Positions 44,979 through 53,994 of a stretch of DNA of 64,000 nt are shown here, one piece after another. Both the position numbers and the translations under genes were made by a program. The stretch is from Kluyvera cryocrescens NBRC 102467 (lineage in GTDB: Bacteria; Pseudomonadota; Gammaproteobacteria; Enterobacterales; Enterobacteriaceae): contig NZ_BCTM01000001.1 in the NCBI RefSeq assembly GCF_001571285.1, positions 1 through 64,000 on the forward strand, given 5' to 3'. Within the stretch, counting starts at the first letter, position 1. The number at the start of each line of letters is the position of its first letter. The notes beneath the pieces are model-generated. The model saw only the letters and a program-made list of their open reading frames with translations. It ran no database searches and was not told the origin of the DNA.

Positions 44979-46712
44979 GTGAATATTCAGGCTCTTCTCT
45001 CAGAAAAAGTCAGTCAGGCCATGATTGCGGCAGGCGCGCCTGTCGATTGCGAACCGCAGGTTCGTCAGTCAGCAAAAGTACAGTTCGGTGACTATCAGGC
45101 CAACGGCATGATGGCAGTCGCCAAAAAACTGGGCATGGCGCCGCGACAACTGGCAGAGCAGGTCCTGTCTCATCTCGACCTTAACGGCATCGCCAACAAA
45201 GTTGAAATCGCCGGCCCGGGCTTTATAAATATTTTCCTCGACCCTGCGTTTTTGGCCGAGCACGTGTCTCAAGCGCTGAAAAGCGAACGTCTGGGTATTG
45301 CACAGCCGCAGCCGCAAACCGTGGTGGTGGATTACTCTGCACCAAACGTCGCCAAAGAGATGCACGTCGGTCACCTGCGTTCCACCATTATCGGTGATGC
45401 GGCGGTACGTACGCTGGAACTGATGGGCCATAAAGTTATCCGTGCGAACCATGTCGGTGACTGGGGTACCCAGTTTGGTATGCTGATTGCCTGGCTGGAA
45501 AAACAGCAGCAGGACAACGCCGGTGAAATGGCGCTGGCCGATCTCGAAGGTTTCTACCGCGATGCGAAAAAGCACTATGACGAAGATGAAATCTTTGCCG
45601 AGCGCGCGCGCAGCTACGTGGTCAAACTACAGGGCGGCGATGAGTATTTCCGTAAAATGTGGCGTCAGTTAGTCGACATCACCATGTCGCAGAACCAACT
45701 GACCTATGACCGCCTGAACGTCACCCTGACCCGCGACGACGTCATGGGTGAAAGCCTGTACAACCCAATGCTGCCAGGCATCGTGGCAGACCTGAAAGAA
45801 AAAGGTCTGGCGGTAGAAAGCGAAGGCGCGACCGTGGTATTCCTCGACGAATACAAGAATAAAGAAGGTGAGCCTATGGGCGTCATCATCCAGAAAAAGG
45901 ATGGCGGCTACCTGTACACCACCACCGATATTGCCTGTGCGAAATATCGTTATGAAACGCTGCACGCTGACCGCGTGCTGTACTACATCGACTCCCGTCA
46001 GCACCAGCACCTGATGCAGGCGTGGACCATCGTGCGTAAAGCGGGCTATGTGCCTGATTCCGTACCGCTGGAACACCACATGTTTGGTATGATGCTGGGT
46101 AAAGACGGCAAGCCGTTCAAAACCCGCGCCGGTGGCACCGTGAAGCTGGCAGACCTGCTGGATGAAGCGCTGGAACGCGCACGTCGTCTGGTGGCGGAGA
46201 AGAACCCGGATATGTCAGCAGACGAGCTGGAAAAACTGGCAAACGTCGTGGGGATTGGCGCGGTGAAATATGCCGACCTGTCCAAAAACCGTACCACCGA
46301 CTACGTTTTCGATTGGGATAATATGCTGGCCTTCGAGGGCAACACCGCACCGTATATGCAATATGCCTATACCCGCGTACTGTCCGTATTCCGTAAAGCG
46401 GAGCTGGAAGAAAGTGCCATCATCAATGCGGCCGTCACCCTTACCGAAGACCGTGAAGCCCAGTTGGCCGCGCGTCTGCTGCAGTTTGAAGAGACGCTGA
46501 ACGTGGTTGCCCGTGACGGCACGCCGCACGTGATGTGTTCTTATCTGTATGATCTGGCGGGTCTGTTCTCTGGTTTCTACGAACACTGCCCGATTCTGTC
46601 TGCCGACAGCGAAGCGGTACGCAACAGCCGCCTGAAGCTGGCGCTGCTGACGGCGAAAACCCTGAAAATGGGTCTCGATACCCTGGGTATCGAGACCGTA
46701 GAACGTATGTAA
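44979..46712 (+). CDS. argS: Arginyl-tRNA synthetase
   Basis: This 577-residue class I synthetase charges tRNA-Arg. It begins with a GTG ([11 protein letters not shown]), an N-terminal Add1 domain ([18 protein letters not shown]) and the HIGH-equivalent HVGHLRST near residue 130. The C-terminal DALR anticodon-binding domain ends [12 protein letters not shown]. It is essential and single copy in this setting. Confidence 0.98.
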   Translation: MNIQALLSEKVSQAMIAAGAPVDCEPQVRQSAKVQFGDYQANGMMAVAKKLGMAPRQLAEQVLSHLDLNGIANKVEIAGPGFINIFLDPAFLAEHVSQALKSERLGIAQPQPQTVVVDYSAPNVAKEMHVGHLRSTIIGDAAVRTLELMGHKVIRANHVGDWGTQFGMLIAWLEKQQQDNAGEMALADLEGFYRDAKKHYDEDEIFAERARSYVVKLQGGDEYFRKMWRQLVDITMSQNQLTYDRLNVTLTRDDVMGESLYNPMLPGIVADLKEKGLAVESEGATVVFLDEYKNKEGEPMGVIIQKKDGGYLYTTTDIACAKYRYETLHADRVLYYIDSRQHQHLMQAWTIVRKAGYVPDSVPLEHHMFGMMLGKDGKPFKTRAGGTVKLADLLDEALERARRLVAEKNPDMSADELEKLANVVGIGAVKYADLSKNRTTDYVFDWDNMLAFEGNTAPYMQYAYTRVLSVFRKAELEESAIINAAVTLTEDREAQLAARLLQFEETLNVVARDGTPHVMCSYLYDLAGLFSGFYEHCPILSADSEAVRNSRLKLALLTAKTLKMGLDTLGIETVERM

Positions 46713-46729
46713 TTAGCGATTTGTCGCTT

Positions 46730-46759
46730 AAAGCCCGCGCTCTGTCGCGGGCTTTTTTT
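46730..46759 (+). terminator. Terminator of argS
   Basis: A 10-bp stem AAAGCCCGCG/CGCGGGCTTT with a six-base loop followed by T-run on the plus strand, 18 bases after argS. Confidence 0.92.
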
Positions 46760-46909
46760 CGCAATCCCTTTCCCTCACCCAACAGCTATCTCATTGATTT
46801 GTTACAAATCACAAGGAATGACACATTTCCCTAAGAGATGGTACATTTTTTGTCTGTCATGCCCGTGACCGCTCCATATGATTAGGCGGCTTAAACACTG
46901 GGTGCCTTA

Positions 46910-48784
46910 ATGACTTTTAGAGATTATGAAGCGGAGAGAAAACTCTTCGTCCGTCGCGTGCTGGTGGCCTTCGGCCTGGTCATCGCCTGCTTTGGCGTTT
47001 TGACCCTCAACCTCTATCACTTGCAGGTCGAGGAACACAGCTACTACACGACGCGTTCCGATGCCAACGATATCAAAATGCTGCCCGTCGCCCCTACGCG
47101 CGGTATCATTTACGATCGCAACGGTATCCCCCTGGTTAAAAACGTCACCTGGTACGATATCACCGTGACCCCGTATAAAATCAGCGATATGAACGCTCTG
47201 CTGCGTCAGCTTACGCCGCTGGTTGACCTGACGCCGGATGATATCGACCAGTTCCACAAGGCCCTGAAATCAACCAGCCGCTACCGCCCAGTAGTGCTGA
47301 AGAACGCCCTTTCCGATGTGGAGATCGCCCGCTTTTCTGTCAATCAATTCCGTTTTAGCGGTGTCACCATCGACAGCTATGAAGATCGCCAATATCCCTA
47401 CGGAGCAGAGCTGGCGCACGTGCTCGGCTATGTGTCGAAAATTAACGACAGCGATCTGAAAGCCCTCGATAAGAATGGATTATTAGAAAACTACGCCGCC
47501 GACCATAACATTGGTAAACAGGGGATTGAGCGCTACTACGAAAACGATTTGCACGGTAAAACCGGTTACCAGGAAGTCGAGGTCGACAACCATGGGCGTA
47601 TCGTGCGCCTGCTAAAAGATGTGCCACCGGTCGCCGGCAAAGATATTCATTTGACGCTGGATCTGCACCTTCAGGAGTATATCGAGAGCCTGTTGGTTGG
47701 CCAACGCGCGGCGGTACTGGTTGAAGATCCGCACGACGGTTCGGTGCTGGCGATGGTATCGAACCCTAGCTACGACCCAAACCCGTTTGTGAAAGGCATT
47801 AGCTACCAGGACTACAAAACCTTATTGCAGGACAAAGATCTGCCGCTGATTAACCGCGTCACCCAAGGCCTCTATCCCACCGCCTCCACGGTCAAACCCT
47901 ATATGGCGATGTCGGCCCTGTTAAACGGCGTGATCACCCCGCAGACCAGTTTCTTTGGCGCGCCGACGTGGACGCTGCCCGGTACTCAGCGCCACTATCG
48001 CGACTGGAAAAAAAGCGGCCACGGTATGCTGAACGTTACCAAGGCCATTGAAGAGTCGGCGGACACCTTCTTTTATCAAGTCGCCTATATGATGGGTATT
48101 GACCGTATTCACACCATGCTGAGCCAGTTCGGCTACGGAAAGCCCTCCGGGATCGATCTCGATGAAGAGTACAATGGCCTGCTGCCAAGCCGCGACTGGA
48201 AGCAACGAGTGCATAAAAAAGGCTGGTATCAGGGGGATACGATATCCGTGGGTATTGGTCAGGGTTACTGGATTGCGACGCCGATTCAAATGGTCAAAGC
48301 GATGGTGGCGTTGCTCAATAACGGGCGAGTCATTCCTCCCCACCTGCTGAAAGATGAAGAGTCCGGCAAAACGCTGATCCCGTATCGCCAGCCCGCGCAC
48401 GAGACACAAATTGCTGACGCCGCGTCGCCATACTGGGCGCTGGTGCGTCAGGCGATGTTTGGCATGGCAAACGCCGAAAACGGTACTGGCTACAAGTTCT
48501 TCCACACCGCCGCATATGGTATTGCCGCGAAGAGCGGCACCTCGCAAGTGTTTAGTCTTAAAGAAAACCAGACCTATAACGCGAAAATGATCCCGACGCG
48601 TCTGCGCGACCACATCTTCTATACCGCGTTTGCACCGTATAAAAATCCGAAGGTTGCGGTGGCGTTGGTGCTGGAGAATGGAGGAAGCGATGGCGTGGTC
48701 GCCGCGCCAGTTATGCGCAAAATCCTCGACCACCTCTTTGCCCCTGAGGACAACCAGCTACCGCTGCCGCCTCAGGGACAGTGA
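46910..48784 (+). CDS. Extra penicillin-binding protein 2 (MrdA paralogue)
   Basis: This 624-residue class B PBP is close to MrdA along its length. It has one N-terminal membrane segment (VLVAFGLVIACFGVLTLNLY), the pedestal (APTRGIIYDRNGIPL) and a transpeptidase domain. Active-site motifs are STVK with Ser326, SAD (EESADTFFYQ) and KSG (AAKSGTSQVF). It differs from MrdA throughout, so it is a paralogue. The argS-flhE position is that of Salmonella PBP2SAL, as I recall it, which supports elongation in acidic intracellular conditions. Whether that role applies here is inference. It may affect beta-lactam response. Confidence 0.93.
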   Translation: MTFRDYEAERKLFVRRVLVAFGLVIACFGVLTLNLYHLQVEEHSYYTTRSDANDIKMLPVAPTRGIIYDRNGIPLVKNVTWYDITVTPYKISDMNALLRQLTPLVDLTPDDIDQFHKALKSTSRYRPVVLKNALSDVEIARFSVNQFRFSGVTIDSYEDRQYPYGAELAHVLGYVSKINDSDLKALDKNGLLENYAADHNIGKQGIERYYENDLHGKTGYQEVEVDNHGRIVRLLKDVPPVAGKDIHLTLDLHLQEYIESLLVGQRAAVLVEDPHDGSVLAMVSNPSYDPNPFVKGISYQDYKTLLQDKDLPLINRVTQGLYPTASTVKPYMAMSALLNGVITPQTSFFGAPTWTLPGTQRHYRDWKKSGHGMLNVTKAIEESADTFFYQVAYMMGIDRIHTMLSQFGYGKPSGIDLDEEYNGLLPSRDWKQRVHKKGWYQGDTISVGIGQGYWIATPIQMVKAMVALLNNGRVIPPHLLKDEESGKTLIPYRQPAHETQIADAASPYWALVRQAMFGMANAENGTGYKFFHTAAYGIAAKSGTSQVFSLKENQTYNAKMIPTRLRDHIFYTAFAPYKNPKVAVALVLENGGSDGVVAAPVMRKILDHLFAPEDNQLPLPPQGQ

Positions 48785-48801
48785 AGGGATTCCACGGGTG
48801 C

Positions 48802-50370
48802 TTAGCGCCCGGCGGATACCGCTTCAACAACAGCCGGCGTTTGCTCATTTTTGAACAGCGGGCTATTACCCCAGCACTCTTCATAACGGTGACCGACCAG
48901 ATCTTCCACCACTACGCGGACTTCCGGAGCGATATCTTCCAGCTTGCCGCCGGCTTTGATACGCGCCACTTCCTGCAGGACAATTAAGTGGGTTTTGCGA
49001 TCGAGCTTCATCTGTTTACTGAAGACGATAGCCGCCAGCGCCAGCAGCGCAACCCCGGCACAGAACACCACCGCAATAGCATTGACTGCGCTTTCCGGCT
49101 GAACGTGGGCTTTTGACTGGAATCCGTAATAGCTCAGTACCGCCCCCATCACGAACACAATAATGGAGCGCAGGATCTTACCGGAGAAGGTCATCGCACC
49201 GGCGTAAATGCCTTCGCGACGACGACCGGTGTAGATTTCATCCACATCGGCGAGGAAGGTATAAACCGTCCACGGAATGTAGTACACACCGCCGGTCCCC
49301 AAACCAAACAGCACCGTAATACCAAACATCAGGATGGTCGCCAGATGCGCCGGCAGGTGGAAGAACCACAGCGAGGTGTAAAGGAATACGGCGAAAATCA
49401 CCACGCTCAGCGCCATGATATACGGCTTGCTAAAGCCTTTTTTCACGCACAGACCGATGAACAGCGCGGTGGAAACCAGCTGTAAAATGGAGTTCAGGCT
49501 GTTTAAGCCCGCCACCATCGCCGGATCGTGCTGCAGAACGAAAATCACAAAGTAGGTAAAGATTGAGGCAAACAGCCACTCGGCGCCGAAGCCGCACAGG
49601 TACATGCCGAGATGCTTACGGAATACGCGCAGATAAAAAGTCGAGCGCATATCTTTCGCCAGTGAGATTAGCGTATTCAGCAGGCTACTTTTGCTCTGTA
49701 CCTCAGGTTCTTCTTCCCGCGGACGCTCCCAGCTGTTGTACCACAGGCAGGCCACGGCGCAGATGAGAATAGCGCCGTAGGTCAGGCCGGTCAGGAAGAA
49801 CGGCGTGGCCGACTCTTTGCCGTACAGGAGGATAAACTGTCCCGGAATAAAAGCGGCGAGGAAGTTGGCGAGTTTGCCGAAGATGGCTTTATAACCGGTC
49901 AGTTTTGAACGCAGCGCAAAATCATCGGTCATTTCTGTCGCCAGCGTTTCGTATGGCACCATCACCGAGGTATAGATAATTTCAAACACCACATAGGTGC
50001 AGAGGTAGTACCAGAAACTTAGCCCTTCGACCCACAGCAGCGGATAGAACATCATCAGTGGGATGCCGATCAGCAGGAAGAAGCGGCGACGGCCAAAGCG
50101 TTTACCGAGGCGAGTTTTGCCGAAGTTATCGGTCAGGTAACCCATTAATGGATTACTGATGGCGTCAATGACGCTAGCAACGGAGAAAATAAATGCGGCC
50201 TCGATCAGCGTCAGCCCGCAGAATGTGGTATAGAAGTAAAGTAGCCATGCACCGCTGATCGCCAGCGCGCCGCTTCCCAAGAGGTTTCCCCCTCCGTATG
50301 CCAGTTGATGGCGCAGATTGACAGGTCTTCCCTGCAGCCCGTTAGGGGCTGAAGCCGCATTTCTTGCCAT
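48802..50370 (-). CDS. GPH-family sugar transporter (oligogalacturonide/rhamnogalacturonide type)
   Basis: This 522-residue protein has about 12 membrane segments. Motifs are LLYFYTTFCGLTLIEAAFIFS, NPLMGYLTDNFGKTRLGKRFGRRR and VPYETLATEMTDDF, typical of TogT/RhiT-like symporters. It begins at the ATG at 50370 (MARNAASAP). A terminator separates it from the upstream GH105 gene, so it probably has its own promoter in the AT-rich 50371-50556 stretch. It is a diverged paralogue of the transporter at 51745-53331. The substrate is inferred from neighbours. Confidence 0.87.
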   Translation of the reverse strand: MARNAASAPNGLQGRPVNLRHQLAYGGGNLLGSGALAISGAWLLYFYTTFCGLTLIEAAFIFSVASVIDAISNPLMGYLTDNFGKTRLGKRFGRRRFFLLIGIPLMMFYPLLWVEGLSFWYYLCTYVVFEIIYTSVMVPYETLATEMTDDFALRSKLTGYKAIFGKLANFLAAFIPGQFILLYGKESATPFFLTGLTYGAILICAVACLWYNSWERPREEEPEVQSKSSLLNTLISLAKDMRSTFYLRVFRKHLGMYLCGFGAEWLFASIFTYFVIFVLQHDPAMVAGLNSLNSILQLVSTALFIGLCVKKGFSKPYIMALSVVIFAVFLYTSLWFFHLPAHLATILMFGITVLFGLGTGGVYYIPWTVYTFLADVDEIYTGRRREGIYAGAMTFSGKILRSIIVFVMGAVLSYYGFQSKAHVQPESAVNAIAVVFCAGVALLALAAIVFSKQMKLDRKTHLIVLQEVARIKAGGKLEDIAPEVRVVVEDLVGHRYEECWGNSPLFKNEQTPAVVEAVSAGR

Positions 50371-50556
50371 AAAAATAAACCTCATGTTTTATAATTTTGA
50401 AACAGTGTTTTTATATTCTTATGGGCACGATTGAAATGTGAGCTAAATCACTATTGTTGCTACGGCTATTAGTAATACGCAGGAATGCGATCGAGTTAAA
50501 AATTTTTTATAACCAAAATTAAAAAATTAAACTTTTTTTGATTGAAATGGCAATAA

Positions 50557-50586
50557 AAAACCCGACTGTCACGACAGCCGGGTTTT
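50557..50586. terminator. Bidirectional terminator after the GH105 gene
   Basis: A 13-bp stem (50557-50569 with 50574-50586, one G-T pair) flanked by A and T runs on both sides, between the hydrolase gene and the second transporter. Confidence 0.85.
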
Positions 50587-50600
50587 CAAACAGGCAATAT

Positions 50601-51740
50601 TTAGAAGAACTTACGCAAATACTCGGTCAAACACAAAATCGCCATCGCCTGGCCATATGGCATGGAGGTCAGCGGGATTTCGCGATAGAAATCGAGGTTT
50701 GATCCCATCCCGGTGCCAAACGAGGTCTGCATCAACTCCCCTTCCGGAGAAACGTGTTTGACGATCCCCTTTATCGCCTTCTCTGCCACTTCCGCATACT
50801 CTGCGCCCACGTAGCGTTTACGTACCGCTTTCAGAATACCGTAGGCAAAACCGGCGGTCGCTGAGGCTTCCAGGTAGGAGTTCGGATCGTCTAGCAGAGT
50901 ATGCCACAGACCGCTCTCATCCTGGCATTTTGCCAGCGCTGCAATTTGCGCATTCAGCACCTGCACCAGATAACGACGCACCGCGTTGTTCTCCGGCAGG
51001 TCCACCAGCTCGAGGAAATCAGGGATCACGATGGTCAGCCAACTGTTGCCGCGCGCCCAGCGGGCGTTGGCAAAGTTATGGTTGCCTTCGTAGCTCCAGC
51101 CGTGGAACCACAGACCGGTTTCCCGGTCCATCAGATTCTGCACGTGCAGCATGAACTGATACACCGCTTTTTCTACATACTCCGGACGGTTAAGCAGCTT
51201 GCCAATTTTCGCCAGCGGTAGCACGGTCATCATCAGCGTGTCATCCCACATCTGCTGATGGTTCTCTTCCGCCAGAGTAATGTGCTGCATGCCGCCATAC
51301 TCGGTGCGCGGCATGTCATGCATCGCCCACTCCGCCCAGCTATCGAGCCACGGCAGGTACGCCGGATTGCCCGTCTCTTCGTAGCGATAGGCCAACGTCA
51401 GGAACGGCGCCATGGTATTGACGTTCTTGGTGGTAGCGCCTTCCGCGAAGCGGTCGGCAAACCAATTATCAATAATATCGCGCATCGCGACATCGCCGGT
51501 CTGCTGATAGTACTGGTAAATCCCGTACAGACCGACGCCGTGGGTCCACTCCCAGCCGGCCCACCCTTTGGTGTCAATCACGCGGCCATCGTCGAGACGC
51601 AGCAGAAATTGGCCTGTCTCATCCTTGATATTCACCAGATTGTTCGTCACCGTCTGAATCAAGGCTTTCAGCTCTTCCCGGGAGATAAAATGCTCCGGTT
51701 GACGTAATAATGGGCTATGTTTGACGGGCCAAACTTTCAT
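50601..51740 (-). CDS. rhiN: Unsaturated rhamnogalacturonyl hydrolase (GH105)
   Basis: This 379-residue (alpha/alpha)6-barrel enzyme of glycoside hydrolase family 105 is like Bacillus YteR and Dickeya RhiN. Motifs are GWEWTHGVGLYGIYQYYQQTG, MWDDTLMMTVLPLAKIG with the likely catalytic Asp, FHGWSYEGNHNFANARWARGNSW and SATAGFAYGILKAVRK. It removes the unsaturated galacturonyl residue left by rhamnogalacturonan lyases. There is no signal peptide, so it works in the cytoplasm on imported oligomers. It follows the transporter gene by 4 bases. Confidence 0.93.
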   Translation of the reverse strand: MKVWPVKHSPLLRQPEHFISREELKALIQTVTNNLVNIKDETGQFLLRLDDGRVIDTKGWAGWEWTHGVGLYGIYQYYQQTGDVAMRDIIDNWFADRFAEGATTKNVNTMAPFLTLAYRYEETGNPAYLPWLDSWAEWAMHDMPRTEYGGMQHITLAEENHQQMWDDTLMMTVLPLAKIGKLLNRPEYVEKAVYQFMLHVQNLMDRETGLWFHGWSYEGNHNFANARWARGNSWLTIVIPDFLELVDLPENNAVRRYLVQVLNAQIAALAKCQDESGLWHTLLDDPNSYLEASATAGFAYGILKAVRKRYVGAEYAEVAEKAIKGIVKHVSPEGELMQTSFGTGMGSNLDFYREIPLTSMPYGQAMAILCLTEYLRKFF

Positions 51741-51744
51741 ATCT

Positions 51745-53331
51745 TTAACCTCTGTTGTAAGTCGAATTCAATGTTGCAGCCTGCTTCAGCGAAGGTGCAG
51801 CAGGTTTATTACGATTCAGATAGCCGATGTTGTTATTACCCCACAGGCATTCGTAAGGCATCCCCGCCAGCATTTCGACGGTGGCACGCGCCTGCGGTGT
51901 GACGGACTCAGGCATCACATGACCGGATGTACGCATTTTGGCAGTCTCTTCGCGCAGCACGCTGTGCGTTTTCAGGTTCAGCTTAAAGCGCAGGGAGACC
52001 AGGAAGCCGCAGGCCAAAACCGCAATGGTGCCCATGCTGAGGATCATCAGGATGGTATGGCTCACTTCCGGTGGCTGCACTTTCTGGCCTGAAACGAAGC
52101 CAGACATCTGCATGATGATACCCACCAGCATCACGGCACCCGCCTGAGACGCTTTACGGGTCAGGGTCATAATCCCTGCGAAGATCCCTTCACGGCGCTG
52201 ACCGGTAATGACTTCATCAACATCAGCAATATAGGTATAGGTGTTCCATGGAACATAGTTGATCCCCCCGCGGCCCAGACCGGCAATGGCGGAGATCAGC
52301 AGCAGCAGCGCGTAGATATCGCTCATGCCCGCATAGTACAGCGCGGCGTAGGAGAAAGAGCCCAGACCGAACAGCACCACCACCATGCGGTACGACGGAG
52401 CCGGCCCGAAACGGATACACAGCGGGATCATGGCGATAACGGCGATGAACTGGAAGATAGCCATGGTACCGAGCAGGTTGGAGGCCATTGAGGCTTCCTG
52501 CATCAGGACAAACACCACGTAGTAGGTGAAAACAGCATTGAACACGTCCTGCGCGATATAGCCCCCCAGGTACATCCCCAGGTGCTGGCGGAAAATCTTA
52601 ATCCGCAGCGTGGAGCTCAGCTCGGTGAACAGACGGCTCATACTCTGCGCGAAGGTCAGGTGTTTCTTCTCTTCTTCCGCTTTCAGCGCTGCTTCCGTCC
52701 ACTCATCGCGCGGACGTTCCCAGGTGAAGAACCAGACAAGAGTCAACATGATGGCGCACAGCACGGAGAATACCAGGCTTGCGTAGAAGAAAGAGACGGC
52801 GTTGTCTTTGCCAAAGTAACTTAACAAGATACCCGGCAGGAAGGAGGCCAGAATTGCCGACATCTGCGCCATACCGATACGCGCGCCGGAGAATTTGGTT
52901 TTCTGTTTGAAATCGTCGGTCATTTCCGGCACCAGCGTTTCATATGGCACCAGGATCATGGTGTAAACCACGTCAAAAATCAGATAGGTGACGAGGTAAT
53001 ACCAGAAACCCATGTCCCCTACCCACATAAAGGAGTAGCTGAACACGCAAGGAATACCTAACAGAATAAAGAATTTACGCCGACCAAAGCGTTTACCAAA
53101 CCAGGTCGATCCAAAGTTATCGGTTAAAAAGCCCATCAGCGGACTTACCACCGCATCCAGAACCCTGGCGGTGGCAAAGATAAAGGTCGCTTCGATAGGG
53201 GATAAACCACAAAAGGTCGTGTAGAAATAGAGAAGCCATGCTGCGGTTAGCGCGGTCGTTCCTGCACCGAGGAAATCGCCCGAACCGTAGGCGAGGTAGT
53301 TCGCCAATCCAATTTTTCGCGTTCTATTCAT
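51745..53331 (-). CDS. rhiT: GPH-family rhamnogalacturonide transporter (RhiT-like)
   Basis: This 528-residue protein has about 12 membrane segments (LANYLAYGSGDFLGAGTTALTA, SPLMGFLTDNFGSTWFGKRFGRRK, VPYETLVPEMTDDFKQKTKFSG). It is a cation-coupled transporter of the GPH family. It forms a two-gene unit with the GH105 hydrolase, as rhiT-rhiN do in Dickeya. The rhamnogalacturonide substrate is inferred from that pairing. No dedicated regulator or lyase gene is nearby. Confidence 0.9.
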   Translation of the reverse strand: MNRTRKIGLANYLAYGSGDFLGAGTTALTAAWLLYFYTTFCGLSPIEATFIFATARVLDAVVSPLMGFLTDNFGSTWFGKRFGRRKFFILLGIPCVFSYSFMWVGDMGFWYYLVTYLIFDVVYTMILVPYETLVPEMTDDFKQKTKFSGARIGMAQMSAILASFLPGILLSYFGKDNAVSFFYASLVFSVLCAIMLTLVWFFTWERPRDEWTEAALKAEEEKKHLTFAQSMSRLFTELSSTLRIKIFRQHLGMYLGGYIAQDVFNAVFTYYVVFVLMQEASMASNLLGTMAIFQFIAVIAMIPLCIRFGPAPSYRMVVVLFGLGSFSYAALYYAGMSDIYALLLLISAIAGLGRGGINYVPWNTYTYIADVDEVITGQRREGIFAGIMTLTRKASQAGAVMLVGIIMQMSGFVSGQKVQPPEVSHTILMILSMGTIAVLACGFLVSLRFKLNLKTHSVLREETAKMRTSGHVMPESVTPQARATVEMLAGMPYECLWGNNNIGYLNRNKPAAPSLKQAATLNSTYNRG

Positions 53332-53601
53332 TAGCCGTCAATCCTGTGTCTTTTATTATGAAACTCCTCCAGCCGATTAAGGCTTCACCCAAAGGAGTAC
53401 TGACACGGCTACAGTAGAAGTATGTGTAAAGGGATACCTTCCTATTTCTGCCAGTACAGACGCGTGGCTGGCAAAAATGCAAAGAGTCGTGGCACAAGTG
53501 TCACTGATTTATAAAACAACGTTTCTTTACTTTCAAAAGCGAGGGTCAAAAATGCGAAGTCGCCACCGAAATCCGATGGCGATTGGTGAAAAGTGCGGCA
53601 A
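53332..53601. other. Spacer between flhE and the rhi-like operon
   Basis: It contains no gene. It should hold the promoter of the transporter-hydrolase operon. A short hairpin TCGCCA/TGGCGA (53560-53582), followed on the minus strand by CTTCGCATTTTT, could terminate flhBAE. No clear regulator site was recognised. Confidence 0.4.
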
Positions 53602-53994
53602 CTAGCGGTAATTAACGATGATTTGAATGCTTTTCACCCTAAGTGCAGGGATTAATCTCCCGCCACCGGGAACTTCCCAGATAAAGCGGAACGGTTCTGC
53701 CGGCGAAACCTGACTAAACGCCATGGTACTGCCGCTGAGTCCATCCAGTTCGATGCAGCGAGTCAACGAGCACAACCGGGTAGAAAGCCCAGCGGGAATC
53801 GGACCGTTAAGCTGGATATTCCAGGCTACCCGCGTGGTTGCTCCCTGAACCGGCTGTGAGGAAACCAGCGGCGCGGAAGAGGCCGCCTCGCCGCGATGGT
53901 TAAGCGTGATCCCCATCGCGCTGGCCTGCCACGCGCCCTCACCTGCCGCCTGCGCCACCAGTGGCAGGCATAGCAACAACAGCAATTTGCGCAT
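53602..53994 (-). CDS. flhE: Flagellar protein FlhE
   Basis: This 130-residue periplasmic protein has a signal peptide (MRKLLLLLCLPLVAQA). FlhE acts at the flagellar export gate, limiting proton leak. It shares one base with the end of flhA, as in E. coli. Confidence 0.95.
   Translation of the reverse strand: MRKLLLLLCLPLVAQAAGEGAWQASAMGITLNHRGEAASSAPLVSSQPVQGATTRVAWNIQLNGPIPAGLSTRLCSLTRCIELDGLSGSTMAFSQVSPAEPFRFIWEVPGGGRLIPALRVKSIQIIVNYR

Noticed and set aside
45069..45575. Minus-strand frame opposite argS
   Set aside because: Shadow of a highly expressed, codon-biased gene.
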